64,000 nucleotides of DNA from Pedobacter sp. AJM (GTDB lineage Bacteria > Bacteroidota > Bacteroidia > Sphingobacteriales > Sphingobacteriaceae): the NCBI RefSeq assembly GCF_002197755.1, contig NZ_NHOT01000017.1:31712-95711 (forward strand), given 5' to 3'. Within the stretch, counting starts at the first letter, position 1. Every line of letters starts with the position of its first letter. Shown in pieces: positions 15,770-25,520 of the stretch. Made by a program: the position numbers and the translations under genes. The notes beneath the pieces are model-generated. The model was not told the origin of the DNA. It worked only from the letters and a program-made list of their open reading frames with translations, and made no database searches.

Positions 15770-18700
15770 ATGAATTTATTTTATAGGATCAGGCTGCTAT
15801 TGCGCCGTGATTCTTACCAGATTTTATTAACAATGAGACTAACCGTGCTTCTTTTTATTCTGACTTTAATGCAGGTGAGCGCAAGTAGCTTTAGTCAGAA
15901 TTTAACGCTTAAACATACCAATGCCGACATTTTTTCTGTTCTTAAGCAAATCGAAAAACAGAGTGGCTACCATTTGCTTTTCAGGCGTGCCGATATTGAT
16001 GAGAAATCCAAAATCAATGTAAATGTAATCAACATGCCTGTTGAGCAGGCCATGGTGATGGTTTTAAAAAATACAAACCTGGATTTTAAGATTATTAAAA
16101 AAACAATTATTCTCAAGAAAAGAACCTATTTGCCATCAACGCAGATACAAATTCAGGAAATCGAGGTTTCCGGAACGGTCAGCGATGAGAAGGGGGTAAC
16201 ACTTCCCGGCGTCGCGGTTAAAGTGAAGGATTCGAAAGTGACCGCAGTAACCGATATCAACGGGAGGTATAAAATCTCTGTTCCATCCGCTACATCGATT
16301 CTGGTATTTTCTTTTGTAGGCATGGAAACCCAGGAAATTGTCCCTGGTAAAAGAAACACATTAAATGTGGTTTTGAAGAACCAAAATACAGTACTCAGCG
16401 ATGTGGTGGTAATTGGCTATGGTACTCAGAAACGTTCGGACATTAACGGATCAATTTCTTCTGTCAAGGCTTCAGATATCGAAAATGTACCCCAGGTGAG
16501 CATCGACCAGATGTTACAGGGCAGGGCTTCAGGACTAACCATCAGCCAGAATTCAGGGGCACCCGGCAGTAATACATCCGTTCGTGTGCGCGGGATAACT
16601 TCGTTAAGCGGGAGTAATGAACCTTTATATGTGATTGATGGTGTACCCATTTCAGGTGATGCCAGCAACCAAAGTACAAGTGGAAGATCACCCTTACAGG
16701 CCTCTTCTTCAAATGCCAATTCTCAAACTACCGTTAGTCCTTTGTCGCTGATCAACCCAAATGACATTGAATCTATCGATGTGTTAAAGGATGCCTCAGC
16801 CACTGCAATTTATGGGAACAGGGCTTCTAATGGCGTGATCATCATCACTACAAAAAGAGGAAAAACAGGAAACTCGGCTATTAATTACGATGGCTATTAC
16901 GGTTTCCAGCGCGTAGCGAAGTATATGGATGTCATGGACCTTAAGCAATATGCCAGATTGCAGAACTCGCTGGGCGACATCTATGGAACGGGAAGAAGAG
17001 TTGAATTTGCAGATCCTTCCATATTAGGAGAAGGTACCAACTGGCAAAAAGAAATCTTCAGGACTGCGGCTCAGCAAAGTCACCAGATCGCTGTTTCTGG
17101 CGGTAAAGAGGGCTTGAACTATTATATTTCAGGTGGATATCTCGGGCAGGATGGTACCGTTATCGGGTCTGATTTCCGTCGTTACAGCCTGCGTACCAAT
17201 GTGGATGCCCAGGTTAAAGAATGGTTTAAGCTGGGTATTACACTTACGGCCAGCCGTTCTGCCGAAAACGTAATCACAAGTGACAACAATGGAATCATTT
17301 ACAATGCCCTGTTGCAGGGACCTGACCTCGCAGTAACCAATCTTGATGGTTCCTATACCGGGCCGCCTTTGTCAGATCCCCTGGCTGCCGCTGCGGCATT
17401 AAATCCAGTGGCCCAGGCGCAGCAAATTAAAAATAAACTAAACAGGAGCAACATCAATACAAATATCTATAATGAAATCAAGGTACTTAAACCCCTGTCT
17501 TTAAGATCGGAACTGGGTGGCGACTTTAATTTCTCTGACAATAATGTGTTTACGCCAAGTTATTCATGGGGCCGCTTTACCAACCCAACAGCTTCACTGC
17601 AGGAACGCCATCAGCAAAGTACATTTCTGATCTGGAAAGAATACCTGAATTACAACCAGACATTCGGAAAACACAACCTGAGTGCAATTTTAGGTTATGA
17701 AGTTCAGGAATCCACGTGGAGAGGTATAGAAGGAAGAAGGCAGGGATTTTTCAGTAATGATGTGCAATCATTAAACTTAGGGCAGGCCATCACAGCCACC
17801 AATGATGAGTACATTGGAACACAGCGACAGGAATCTGTATATGCCCGTGCCATTTATACCTATGGTTCAAAATATAGCCTGACTTCAACCATCCGTAAAG
17901 ACAAGACCTCTAAATTTGCAGAAGGATCACAGTCTGGTTATTTCCCTTCTTTTGCTGCCTCCTGGAAATTGTCTGATGAATCTTTTATGAAGGGAATCAA
18001 TAAGGTGGTGAGCGGGGTTAAAATTCGTCTTGGATATGGAGAGGTTGGTAATCAGGATGTTCCCAATTATCTGTACAGTTCTTTATTGAGGTCATCTCAG
18101 ACCGGTTTGGGTACTGGTTTTCTTGCCGGACGAATTGACAATAAGGCCTTAAAGTGGCAAACCTCTATTCAATATAATGCTGGTTTGGACATGAGTTTTC
18201 TGAACGGGAAGATCAACACCAGTATAGATATTTATAAAAAAACATCAAAAGATTTTTTGTTTCAGCTGACACTACCGGCATACCTGGTAGGCGGACCTGA
18301 TTACCTGGGTGGCATTAATCCGCCTTACGTCAATCTGGGTAAAATTGATAACGTAGGTTTTGATTTGACCATCAATACCCGCAATATTGATAATGATCAT
18401 TTTAAATGGAATACCAATGTGGTTTTATCCCATTATAAAAATGAAGTGAAGGAATTGGGCAACGGGCTTACCGAATTATTTGGTACGGTAACCAATGCTT
18501 ACCTGCAAACACCTGTTACGCGTACGGTTGTAGGCCGATCAGTAGGTGAATTTTATGGTTACCGGGTAAAAGGAATTTTTAAAACAGAGGATCAGCTGCG
18601 TGCTGCACCGGTTCAGTTTGGCAGAACGATTGCCAATAACAGCAACAGCACCTGGCTGGGTGATGTGCAATATGAAGATGTAAACGGTGATGGCGTAGTG

Positions 18701-19240
18701 AACGAGAAAGACCGCACCGCGATCGGGAATCCGAATCCTAAATTTACCTATGGGATTACCAATACGTTCAGCTACAAGGCTTTTGATTTCACTGTGTTTT
18801 TAAATGGATCTTATGGAGCTAAGATCATGAATTTGCTGAACAACACCATGGGCAACCTGGCGAACGTTTATCAAAACCAATATGCTGCTTACAGCAATTT
18901 CTGGACACCTCAAAACCCGGACTCCAATATTCCTGCCCCAAAAATTGGTATTGATAATCCAAATCTGGTCGTATCTGACCGGTATGTAGAGAGCGGTTCT
19001 TTTTTAAGGATTCAAAATATGAGTCTTGGTTATAAAGTGCCCGCCGCCTGGATCAGGAAATTTAAATTCAGCAACCTGAAAGTATATTCCAGTGTGCAGA
19101 ACCTGTACACCTTTACGAAATACAAAGGGTACGATCCGGAAATCGGTGCAATTAACCAAAGTGCTATCCTGAATAACATTGACCTGGGCAGATACCCGAT
19201 TGCCCGGACCATCACATTTGGCATCAACGCACAATTTTAG
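15770..19240 (+). CDS. SusC/RagA TonB-linked outer-membrane receptor with STN domain
   Basis: 1156-aa receptor importing oligosaccharides with its SusD lid. Order: signal peptide ending about residue 44 (LMQVSASSFSQ); secretin/TonB short N-terminal (STN) domain (about 45-120, LTLKHTNADIFSVLKQIEKQ), which contacts FecR; CarboxypepD_reg-like domain (about 125-205, VSGTVSDEKGVTLPGVAVKV); plug with the SusC signature (DVVVIGYGTQKRSDINGSIS, LYVIDGVPI, ATAIYGNRASNGVIIITTKRG); and a C-terminal barrel ending in Phe (ITFGINAQF). The STN domain makes it a transducing receptor, matching the sigma/FecR pair upstream. The SusD gene follows directly. Confidence 0.95.
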   Translation: MNLFYRIRLLLRRDSYQILLTMRLTVLLFILTLMQVSASSFSQNLTLKHTNADIFSVLKQIEKQSGYHLLFRRADIDEKSKINVNVINMPVEQAMVMVLKNTNLDFKIIKKTIILKKRTYLPSTQIQIQEIEVSGTVSDEKGVTLPGVAVKVKDSKVTAVTDINGRYKISVPSATSILVFSFVGMETQEIVPGKRNTLNVVLKNQNTVLSDVVVIGYGTQKRSDINGSISSVKASDIENVPQVSIDQMLQGRASGLTISQNSGAPGSNTSVRVRGITSLSGSNEPLYVIDGVPISGDASNQSTSGRSPLQASSSNANSQTTVSPLSLINPNDIESIDVLKDASATAIYGNRASNGVIIITTKRGKTGNSAINYDGYYGFQRVAKYMDVMDLKQYARLQNSLGDIYGTGRRVEFADPSILGEGTNWQKEIFRTAAQQSHQIAVSGGKEGLNYYISGGYLGQDGTVIGSDFRRYSLRTNVDAQVKEWFKLGITLTASRSAENVITSDNNGIIYNALLQGPDLAVTNLDGSYTGPPLSDPLAAAAALNPVAQAQQIKNKLNRSNINTNIYNEIKVLKPLSLRSELGGDFNFSDNNVFTPSYSWGRFTNPTASLQERHQQSTFLIWKEYLNYNQTFGKHNLSAILGYEVQESTWRGIEGRRQGFFSNDVQSLNLGQAITATNDEYIGTQRQESVYARAIYTYGSKYSLTSTIRKDKTSKFAEGSQSGYFPSFAASWKLSDESFMKGINKVVSGVKIRLGYGEVGNQDVPNYLYSSLLRSSQTGLGTGFLAGRIDNKALKWQTSIQYNAGLDMSFLNGKINTSIDIYKKTSKDFLFQLTLPAYLVGGPDYLGGINPPYVNLGKIDNVGFDLTINTRNIDNDHFKWNTNVVLSHYKNEVKELGNGLTELFGTVTNAYLQTPVTRTVVGRSVGEFYGYRVKGIFKTEDQLRAAPVQFGRTIANNSNSTWLGDVQYEDVNGDGVVNEKDRTAIGNPNPKFTYGITNTFSYKAFDFTVFLNGSYGAKIMNLLNNTMGNLANVYQNQYAAYSNFWTPQNPDSNIPAPKIGIDNPNLVVSDRYVESGSFLRIQNMSLGYKVPAAWIRKFKFSNLKVYSSVQNLYTFTKYKGYDPEIGAINQSAILNNIDLGRYPIARTITFGINAQF

Positions 19241-19263
19241 TGACCATAAATTATTGTAAAAAA

Positions 19264-20841
19264 ATGAAATCATATCTCCTATATATATTAGTCTTCATAG
19301 CCACCATTAGCAGTAGCTGTAAAAAGGACTTTTTTAATATTCCGCCGCAGGATGCGCTTAGTGCGGATAATTTTTATCAGAATACCGAGCAGGTACAGGC
19401 CAGCACGATTGCTTTGTACAACTCCCCGTGGTTTGACTGGAATGCAAAAGCATCCTGGTGTATCTCCGAGTTGTTGAGCGGCAATGCGCATACCTATTCT
19501 CCGGATGTGATCAATTTTGGAAACTTCTCGGTAACGGGCGACAATACCCAATTGTTGTCGGCCTGGAATTCCCTGTTCAGTGTAGTGGCCCAATCCAATG
19601 CACTCATCAACAATCTGAAATCTAAAGTTCCGGCCAGTGTACCAACTGCCGTAGTGAATAATGCCATTGGGGAGGCCCGGTTTATGCGGGCCATGGCTTA
19701 TTTCTATCTGGTGAGAACCTGGGGAAATGTGCCGATTATAGAAAATAGCCTGGACCATGTCAGCAACTATCAGATCAATACCAATCCGGTAACCGATGTG
19801 TATACCTTTATCATCAATGACCTGAAGTTTGCCGAAGTGAACTGCGACAAAATGATCAGAACCGGATCTGTTTCTCAGGGTAAGGTATCCAGCGGATCTG
19901 CGTCTGCACTTTTAGCCAAAGTTTATCTGTACATGCGTGATTATCCGAATGCCCGTTTGAAAGCAGAACAGGTCATCAATAGCGGAGAGTTCAAATTGTA
20001 CGGGATCGATGTTTCCGGGAAGACCTATGCTGACTTATTTAAAACAGCCAATAACAACAATGAAGAAAGTATCGCTGCTATACAATGGCTGGGCGGATCT
20101 GCCTACGGACATGGGAATGCCTTACAATCTTTCCTGGCCTATAACTCTGAAATTACGGGTACCGGAGATGGATATGGCAGCGTAACGCCATCCATTGATT
20201 TGCTAACAGCTTTTGAGCCGGGTGATTTAAGAAGAAAACCTACGGTGATGATGCAGGGTGATGTTTACCCTGAAATTAACCAGGCCAAAGGCGGTTACAC
20301 CTTACCGGCGGGAGCAGTTGCACAGGGAATGCCTGCATTTATCAAAAAGTATGTGGTAGGCACTCCGGCAGACAATGGCGGTAAAGGTGCTTCGTTTTCA
20401 ACAGCGAATAATACTTATCTGATGCGTTATGCAGATGTGCTTCTGATTGAAGCGGAAGCCGTTCTTGCTGGTGCGCAAAGTACATCAGATGCTGCAGCAC
20501 TGGTGCCCTTTAATAAAATCAGACAACGGGCCGGGCTGATTCCTAAAACCTCTATTTCCATTATGGATATCTATCAGGAACGCCGTATGGAATTTGTATT
20601 TGAGGCTGATTATTGGTTTGATCTGGGCAGGTTAGACGGGTTTAATGTCACTTCCCATCCTAAGGCCATCGCCATTATTGCCAACCAGGAAAGGGGCATT
20701 TACAGCAATACTACGCCTGTAGTCATCTGGGGACAAAAATATACGCCCACTGATGCCAATTTCCGTTTGCCATACCCTACAACAGAATCTACCCTTAATC
20801 CTAAATTATTATTGCCACCGGTACCTTACAATTTTAAATAG
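19264..20841 (+). CDS. SusD/RagB-family surface glycan-binding lipoprotein
   Basis: 525-aa lipoprotein that caps the SusC barrel. The ATG at 19264 gives a lipoprotein signal with lipobox ISSSC (Cys19) followed by KKDFF; the frame opens earlier at a GTG overlapping the SusC stop, but that would spoil the signal peptide. The SusD_N-like region (about 20-220) has GEARFMRAMAYFYLVRTWGNV, and the C-terminal RagB/SusD domain has YLMRYADVLLIEAEAV and the IYQERRMEFVFEADYWFDLGR motif (each shown in part) typical of the family. Located between SusC and the IPT protein, so it belongs to the glucan locus. Confidence 0.95.
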   Translation: MKSYLLYILVFIATISSSCKKDFFNIPPQDALSADNFYQNTEQVQASTIALYNSPWFDWNAKASWCISELLSGNAHTYSPDVINFGNFSVTGDNTQLLSAWNSLFSVVAQSNALINNLKSKVPASVPTAVVNNAIGEARFMRAMAYFYLVRTWGNVPIIENSLDHVSNYQINTNPVTDVYTFIINDLKFAEVNCDKMIRTGSVSQGKVSSGSASALLAKVYLYMRDYPNARLKAEQVINSGEFKLYGIDVSGKTYADLFKTANNNNEESIAAIQWLGGSAYGHGNALQSFLAYNSEITGTGDGYGSVTPSIDLLTAFEPGDLRRKPTVMMQGDVYPEINQAKGGYTLPAGAVAQGMPAFIKKYVVGTPADNGGKGASFSTANNTYLMRYADVLLIEAEAVLAGAQSTSDAAALVPFNKIRQRAGLIPKTSISIMDIYQERRMEFVFEADYWFDLGRLDGFNVTSHPKAIAIIANQERGIYSNTTPVVIWGQKYTPTDANFRLPYPTTESTLNPKLLLPPVPYNFK

Positions 20842-20846
20842 TTATT

Positions 20847-21959
20847 ATGAAAATCATATATAAAAACCCTATAGTCATTTCTCTGACAGGACTATTTTTC
20901 ATGTTGATATTTATCGCCTCCTGCAAAAAGGAGGTAGAGGGGCAAGGCATGCCCGCTATCACCAGGGTGCGCACCCTGGTGAAGCCTGGAGTGGCTCAAC
21001 CAACGGCTTTAGATTCTACAGTCACCTCAGGTGATGTCGGCGTGACTTATGTAATTGAAGGTGCAAACCTGAAGAGTACAAACAAAGTGGAATTTAATGG
21101 CATATCAGCCTATTTGAATACTGCCCTGTTCAGCGATAACAGTATCGTGGTGATGATTCCTGCCACAGCTTCCTGGATCAATCAAACCGGTAAATTGGTG
21201 CTGACTAATGCATCTGGAACGGTAAGTTTTGATTTTAGCATCAAACAACCACCTCCGGTAATTACTGACTTAAGCCAGTTTGCCGGAAATGCAGGCGATG
21301 AGTTAACCATTACCGGCTTACGTTTCGATCAGGTATCCAGTGTTAAATTTGGGACGGTTGAAGCGAGGATAGTTTCCTCGAAAAGTACAGAACTAAAGGT
21401 AACCGTACCTAACGGTGGCCTTGGTGCGGTAAGTGTAACTACCCCGGGAGGAACCAGTACTGGTCCGTATGTATCTTATGATGGAACGGCAGTGCCGATA
21501 TTATTGCCATTTGGATTTAAACACTTGTTTTACGACGATCAGATCACAGCAGGTTACGATTTCAATTTTGGCGGTGCCAGTGGAGATGTAAGTAACACAG
21601 AGATGGTTAAAAGGGGCAGCCATGCCATCAAACTTACGTACACCGGTAATTATGCCGGATATGCTGTGGGTAGCAATGATCCTGTAGACCTGAGCGATAA
21701 AACTTATGTTAAATTCTCGATATATGGAACAACCGGAACCGAAGGCAAGGTGGTAAAGATCGGATTGAATGATTTCGACAACCGTCAGGTCAGCATTGTA
21801 TTACATGCCGGTAAATGGACAACCTATGTAGTGCCTTTGGAGCGTTTCCAAAATGCCAGCCAGCCAGGTAAACCAACCAGCCTCAACTGGATTGGCTTTC
21901 AGGAGTTGAGTGGTAATGCGCCGGAAACGATCTTCCTGGATGATATCGGTGTATATTAA
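20847..21959 (+). CDS. IPT/TIG-domain surface glycan-binding lipoprotein (SGBP-B-like)
   Basis: 370-aa lipoprotein (lipobox FIASC, Cys26, followed by KKE), 5 bp after SusD. It has two IPT/TIG immunoglobulin-like repeats (about 65-130 and 135-210; PPPVITDLSQFAGNAGDEL and TITGLRFDQVSSVKFGTVEA mark the second) and a C-terminal beta-sandwich of about 150 residues (YVKFSIYGTTGTEGKVVKIG, ending ETIFLDDIGVY) that probably binds glycan. The architecture is that of SGBP-B proteins in SusCD loci, which capture beta-glucan at the cell surface. Glycan specificity is inferred from the GH9 enzyme downstream. Confidence 0.85.
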   Translation: MKIIYKNPIVISLTGLFFMLIFIASCKKEVEGQGMPAITRVRTLVKPGVAQPTALDSTVTSGDVGVTYVIEGANLKSTNKVEFNGISAYLNTALFSDNSIVVMIPATASWINQTGKLVLTNASGTVSFDFSIKQPPPVITDLSQFAGNAGDELTITGLRFDQVSSVKFGTVEARIVSSKSTELKVTVPNGGLGAVSVTTPGGTSTGPYVSYDGTAVPILLPFGFKHLFYDDQITAGYDFNFGGASGDVSNTEMVKRGSHAIKLTYTGNYAGYAVGSNDPVDLSDKTYVKFSIYGTTGTEGKVVKIGLNDFDNRQVSIVLHAGKWTTYVVPLERFQNASQPGKPTSLNWIGFQELSGNAPETIFLDDIGVY

Positions 21960-21990
21960 TTCTTGCTGTCAAAAATAATCTGATGAAAAA

Positions 21991-22093
21991 GAGGCTGTCT
22001 CATAAATACAAAATGTCATCCTGAACCTGTCACGTTGAGCTTTCCGAAGATTCGGTACAAGTTCAATGATAAATTGATTTATGAAACAGCCCC
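21991..22093. repeat. Intergenic inverted-repeat element (MITE/REP-like)
   Basis: The ends GAGGCTGTCTCATAAAT (21991-22007) and ATTTATGAAACAGCCCC (22077-22093) are inverted repeats with two mismatches. The 69-bp interior begins TGTCATCCTGAACCTGTCA-like, a sequence style I associate with dispersed repeats in Bacteroidota. It sits inside the glucan operon between the IPT and CBM genes and, as RNA, would form a long hairpin. Confidence 0.7.
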
Positions 22094-22125
22094 TTCTTTA
22101 GTCTATTAAAATAAAATTTATAGTC

Positions 22126-22674
22126 ATGAATATAATAAAATATGCAGCTGTTGGGATCCTGATGCTAACCGTGAATTACACCAGCATGGCACAAAAAAAC
22201 CTGGTGACAAATGGGGGCTTTGAAGATGAACTGAGCGGATGGGTAGACTATTCTGCAAAAGCTACACCCTATATTTTCAGTACCGGAAAAATGAGTGCTG
22301 CTTTATTCTCCGGCGATCCTTCTAAATGGACGGGCATGCATCAAATTGTTGCGCTGCCTAAAAATGCACCGTATATTTTGATGTCTGCCAGGATCAAAGC
22401 AGATGGTGTAAGTACCGGAAAGGAAGACTGGAATGGTGCACTCTTCCTTTTTGAAATGCTGGGAAAGGGCGAAGCCAAAATCGGGGAAGGGATTAATATT
22501 ACTTCAGTTACCGGCGATCAGGATTGGAAGCTTTATGAACGTGCATATATTGTTCCGCCAGGTACTACGGGTATCAAACTCTTGTTTGCTTTGGGTTATG
22601 TATCGGGTACCATGTTCGTTGATGATGTTAGTCTTAAAGTGATTAGCCAGGCCGATTATGAGAAATATTTATAA
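22126..22674 (+). CDS. Secreted carbohydrate-binding-module-like protein (CBM4/9 fold)
   Basis: 182-aa protein with a Sec signal (MNIIKYAAVGILMLTVNYTS, then MAQ) and a single jelly-roll domain. NLVTNGGFEDELSGWVDYSA at the start, a middle ILMSARIKADG strand and MFVDDVSLKV at the end are hallmarks of CBM4_9-type modules, which bind beta-1,4-glucan or xylan chains. It has no catalytic domain and no lipobox, so it may be released or periplasmic. It overlaps the GH9 region closely (5 bp before the chosen GH9 start), suggesting the two act together as separated parts of a CBM-GH9 enzyme. Confidence 0.8.
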   Translation: MNIIKYAAVGILMLTVNYTSMAQKNLVTNGGFEDELSGWVDYSAKATPYIFSTGKMSAALFSGDPSKWTGMHQIVALPKNAPYILMSARIKADGVSTGKEDWNGALFLFEMLGKGEAKIGEGINITSVTGDQDWKLYERAYIVPPGTTGIKLLFALGYVSGTMFVDDVSLKVISQADYEKYL

Positions 22675-22678
22675 GCCT

Positions 22679-24445
22679 ATGAAAATTTATATTGTGCTGC
22701 TCATGCTGATCAGTATGGGGTTAACCGAAGCGCAGGCCCAAAAGGCCGGGCATCAGGGAATCCTTGTAGATCAGTCAGGTTTTTATCCAGGTCTGGATAA
22801 AAGGGCTGTCATTATCGAAGCTGCTGCGGGCGATGGTTTTGAACTGATTGCCATGCCGGCGGGAAAGCCGGTCTATACCGGGTCGCTCTCCGGGTTAAAA
22901 AGCACCGGCTATTCCGGAATAAAGACCAGGATTGCCGGTTTTAGCAGTTTCCAGCAGCCCGGAAACTATTTGATCCGGGTTCCAGGTGTAGGTGACTCTC
23001 CGGTTTTCAGGATCGCCGACAGTGTGCATCAGGATCTCGCTTTGGCTGGCTTGAAAGCTTTCTATTACCAACGGGCTTCTTCGGCCCTGGATAAAGATTA
23101 TGCCGGGAAATGGTATCGCGCATCCGGACATCCGGATACCGCAGTATTGATTCATCCATCTGCGGCCACTAAAAACAGGGTAGCCGGAAGCCGGATTAAT
23201 GTGGCGGGCGGCTGGTATGATGCGGGCGACTATAATAAGTATATCGTCAACAGCGGGATTTCTACTGCTACCTTACTATCCGCTTACGAGGACTTTCCTG
23301 ACTATTTCCTGAAGCTGAAAACAAGGCTTCCAGATGCGAAGAACAGGGTGCCGGATATATTAACCGAGGCCATTTACAATTTACGCTGGATGCTGAAAAT
23401 GCAGGATCCACATGATGGTGGTGTATACAATAAGTGTACAAATCTCAGTTTCGATGCGATGGTTATGCCTGCGCAGGCTTTGGCACCCAGATATGTGGTG
23501 GCAAAAGGTACTGCCGCAACATTGAACCTTGCTGCGGTTGCCGCTCAGGCATCCCGGATTTTAAGGGATTTTCCTGAACAGTACCCCGGCCTGGCCGACA
23601 GTTGTCGCGCTGCCGCAATTCTAGCCTGGAAATGGGCACTTAAAAATCCAAATCTGCCTTATGATCAGGAGCTGGTGAACAAGACAACTGATCTGAAAGT
23701 TACTACAGGTGCTTATGGCGACAAGGATTTTGAAGATGAATGGAGCTGGGCTGCGGCTGAACTCCTGGCCACTACCGGTGAGTCGCCATATTATGAGGCT
23801 TTCTTTGCGCGCCTGAATGCAAAAGTAAATTTACCCAGCTGGAGTTCCGTAGGTATTTTAGGGTATTATTCACTGATCAGGTGTCATGATAAACTTCCTG
23901 TAAGTTACAGCAGCATCACCAGTATATTGAAGAAAAAGGTACTTTCTATTGCAGACCGCTATTTGCTGGAAGGCAAGACAAGTGCCTATGGCTCAGTAAT
24001 GGGCAGTTCACGATCGGATTTTGTATGGGGAAGTAACTCGGTTGCCATGAACCAGTCTGTTTTGCTCATTAATGCTTACTTATTCACCCAAAATAAAGAT
24101 TATCTGAATGCCGCCGCTGGAAACCTGGATTATATCCTGGGAAGAAATGCAACCGGTTATTCTTTTGTTACCGGTATTGGTACCTATTCACCCATGAACC
24201 CACATCACCGGATTTCTTTTGCTGATGGTGTGGCTGATCCGGTTCCAGGGATGTTGGTTGGTGGCCCCAATCCGGAAAAGCAGGATGGACTAAAATATGA
24301 ATCTGCAGAACCGGAATTGTCTTACCTGGATAATGTGGCTTCTTATGCCAGTAATGAAATAGCCATTAATTGGAATGCGCCTTTGGTATATGTTGCAAAT
24401 GCACTGGAATGTTTACAAAAGAAAGGGAAGGAAAGTACCAAATAA
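22679..24445 (+). CDS. Glycoside hydrolase family 9 endoglucanase
   Basis: 588-aa inverting beta-1,4-glucanase. The ATG at 22679 gives a clean signal peptide (MKIYIVLLMLISMGLTEAQA); a start at 22658 would overlap the CBM gene and add seven residues. An N-terminal Ig-like CelD_N domain (about 25-110, HQGILVDQSGFYPGLDKRAV) precedes the (alpha/alpha)6 barrel. The nucleophilic-water Asp residues are in GGWYDAGDYNKY (about 178-187), a conserved His in PMNPHHRIS (about 508), and the catalytic acid Glu in YASNEIAINWNAPL (about 559). It is the only hydrolase of the locus, so complete breakdown needs beta-glucosidases encoded elsewhere. Confidence 0.94.
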   Translation: MKIYIVLLMLISMGLTEAQAQKAGHQGILVDQSGFYPGLDKRAVIIEAAAGDGFELIAMPAGKPVYTGSLSGLKSTGYSGIKTRIAGFSSFQQPGNYLIRVPGVGDSPVFRIADSVHQDLALAGLKAFYYQRASSALDKDYAGKWYRASGHPDTAVLIHPSAATKNRVAGSRINVAGGWYDAGDYNKYIVNSGISTATLLSAYEDFPDYFLKLKTRLPDAKNRVPDILTEAIYNLRWMLKMQDPHDGGVYNKCTNLSFDAMVMPAQALAPRYVVAKGTAATLNLAAVAAQASRILRDFPEQYPGLADSCRAAAILAWKWALKNPNLPYDQELVNKTTDLKVTTGAYGDKDFEDEWSWAAAELLATTGESPYYEAFFARLNAKVNLPSWSSVGILGYYSLIRCHDKLPVSYSSITSILKKKVLSIADRYLLEGKTSAYGSVMGSSRSDFVWGSNSVAMNQSVLLINAYLFTQNKDYLNAAAGNLDYILGRNATGYSFVTGIGTYSPMNPHHRISFADGVADPVPGMLVGGPNPEKQDGLKYESAEPELSYLDNVASYASNEIAINWNAPLVYVANALECLQKKGKESTK

Positions 24446-24618
24446 GTTATTGATTAACATGACTATATAAATATCTCTATTATGAGGCAAAGTATTGATA
24501 ATTAATTTTAATAACCATACTGCCATTTTTTGATCTTACGGCAGTATTATATATGTTTAGTGATCATTGCAAGCTATTTAGGTTTATAATCTACTGATCT
24601 TAGGTTTACTCAATTAAT

Positions 24619-24864
24619 ATGAAAAATGCTTTATTGACACTTTTTGCCATCATCAAACATAAACTATGGCGTTTGCTTAACGAATTGAAAATCAATTTCA
24701 AAGGTAAAGCAGCTAATCCTTATGCTGGCGTGCTTGAAATCAGGTGTTTAGCGAAACTTAAATTATGCGGTTTGCATCAACTTGGTGTTTTAGAGAGCGA
24801 AATGGCTTCTGCGCAACAAATTTTGAAGAGTATGATGTATTTGGATTGCCGGGAGTGGAGGTGA
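24619..24864 (+). CDS. Hypothetical 81-aa protein
   Basis: A basic short frame (MKNALLTLFAIIKHKLWRLL at the start) between the glucan locus and a repeat region. The first 20 residues look amphipathic or signal-like, and cysteines appear at the C-terminal half (IRCLAKLKLCGLHQLG). No family is recognised. It ends 9 bp before an inverted-repeat element and may be a chance frame or the remnant of a larger gene. Confidence 0.25.
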   Translation: MKNALLTLFAIIKHKLWRLLNELKINFKGKAANPYAGVLEIRCLAKLKLCGLHQLGVLESEMASAQQILKSMMYLDCREWR

Positions 24865-24872
24865 GTTGGAAA

Positions 24873-25030
24873 GCACACGCGGCACGCGTGCGCTAGAGGG
24901 GTTTATACACTTTAACATCATTTAAAAGCCTCAAATATTAAGTGTTTTCTTGAGGAGATTCTTGGTTATCTGCATTCGAAGTTGGGGATGGGATCATAGA
25001 CCTTCGCTGGCGCACGCGTGCCGCGTGTGC
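24873..25030. repeat. MITE-like element with 21-bp perfect inverted ends
   Basis: GCACACGCGGCACGCGTGCG+C (24873-24893) is exactly reverse-complemented at 25010-25030, and the latter form recurs at 25271-25291. The interior holds a CCTCAA...TTGAGG hairpin. The CG-rich termini stand out sharply from the AT-rich surroundings, which suggests a mobile repeat. Confidence 0.7.
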
Positions 25031-25520
25031 AAAACTACTTCCCTCTAAACAAAAAAAGCTCATCTTTCGATGAGCTTCCAATTAGTAGAGTTAAACCGCT
25101 AGAAATCGAACTTGTATGAAGATTTTGAAGCGATAGTAAATTTTGAAAAATTATTGAAGAACAAGATATTGATGATTGCTACAACACCAGTGTTTTTATC
25201 TGTTATACGCCTTTAAGCCATTTTCCAGAAATTTTTTATAGTGGGCTATTTCGTAATCTGCCCTTCGCTGGCGCACGCGTGCCGCGTGTGCAAAACTACT
25301 TCCCTCTAAACAAAAAAGCCCATCTTTCGATGAGCTTCCAAGCAGTAGAGTAATCCGCTAGAAATCGAACTTGTATGAAGATTTTGAAGCGATAGTAAAT
25401 TTTGAAAAATTATTGAAGAATAAGATATTGATGATTGCTACAACACCAGTGTTTTTATCTGTTATACGCCTTTAAGCCATTTTCCAGAAATTTTTTATAG
25501 TGGGCTATTTCGTAATCTGC
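25001..25520. repeat. Tandem duplication of the dsbD 3' end and downstream region
   Basis: 25001-25261 and 25262-25520 are near-identical and directly adjacent (about 260 bp each; differences at ATTAG/AGCAG, TTAAACC/TAATCC and ACAAG/TAAG). The second copy includes the last 66 bp of dsbD (25455-25520), so the first carries a detached, non-functional dsbD tail (about 25196-25261). Each copy also holds a CG-rich repeat end and a minus-strand terminator hairpin. Apart from these, the 24865-25454 stretch has no gene. Confidence 0.9.
25312..25337 (-). terminator. Rho-independent terminator for the dsbD operon
   Basis: On the minus strand AAGCTCATC, loop GAAA, then GATGGGCTT (one mismatch) and T6, about 120 bp after the dsbD stop. 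The older copy at 25056-25077 has a perfect 9-bp stem and T7 in the matching place, so the operon has two terminators in series. Confidence 0.75.
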
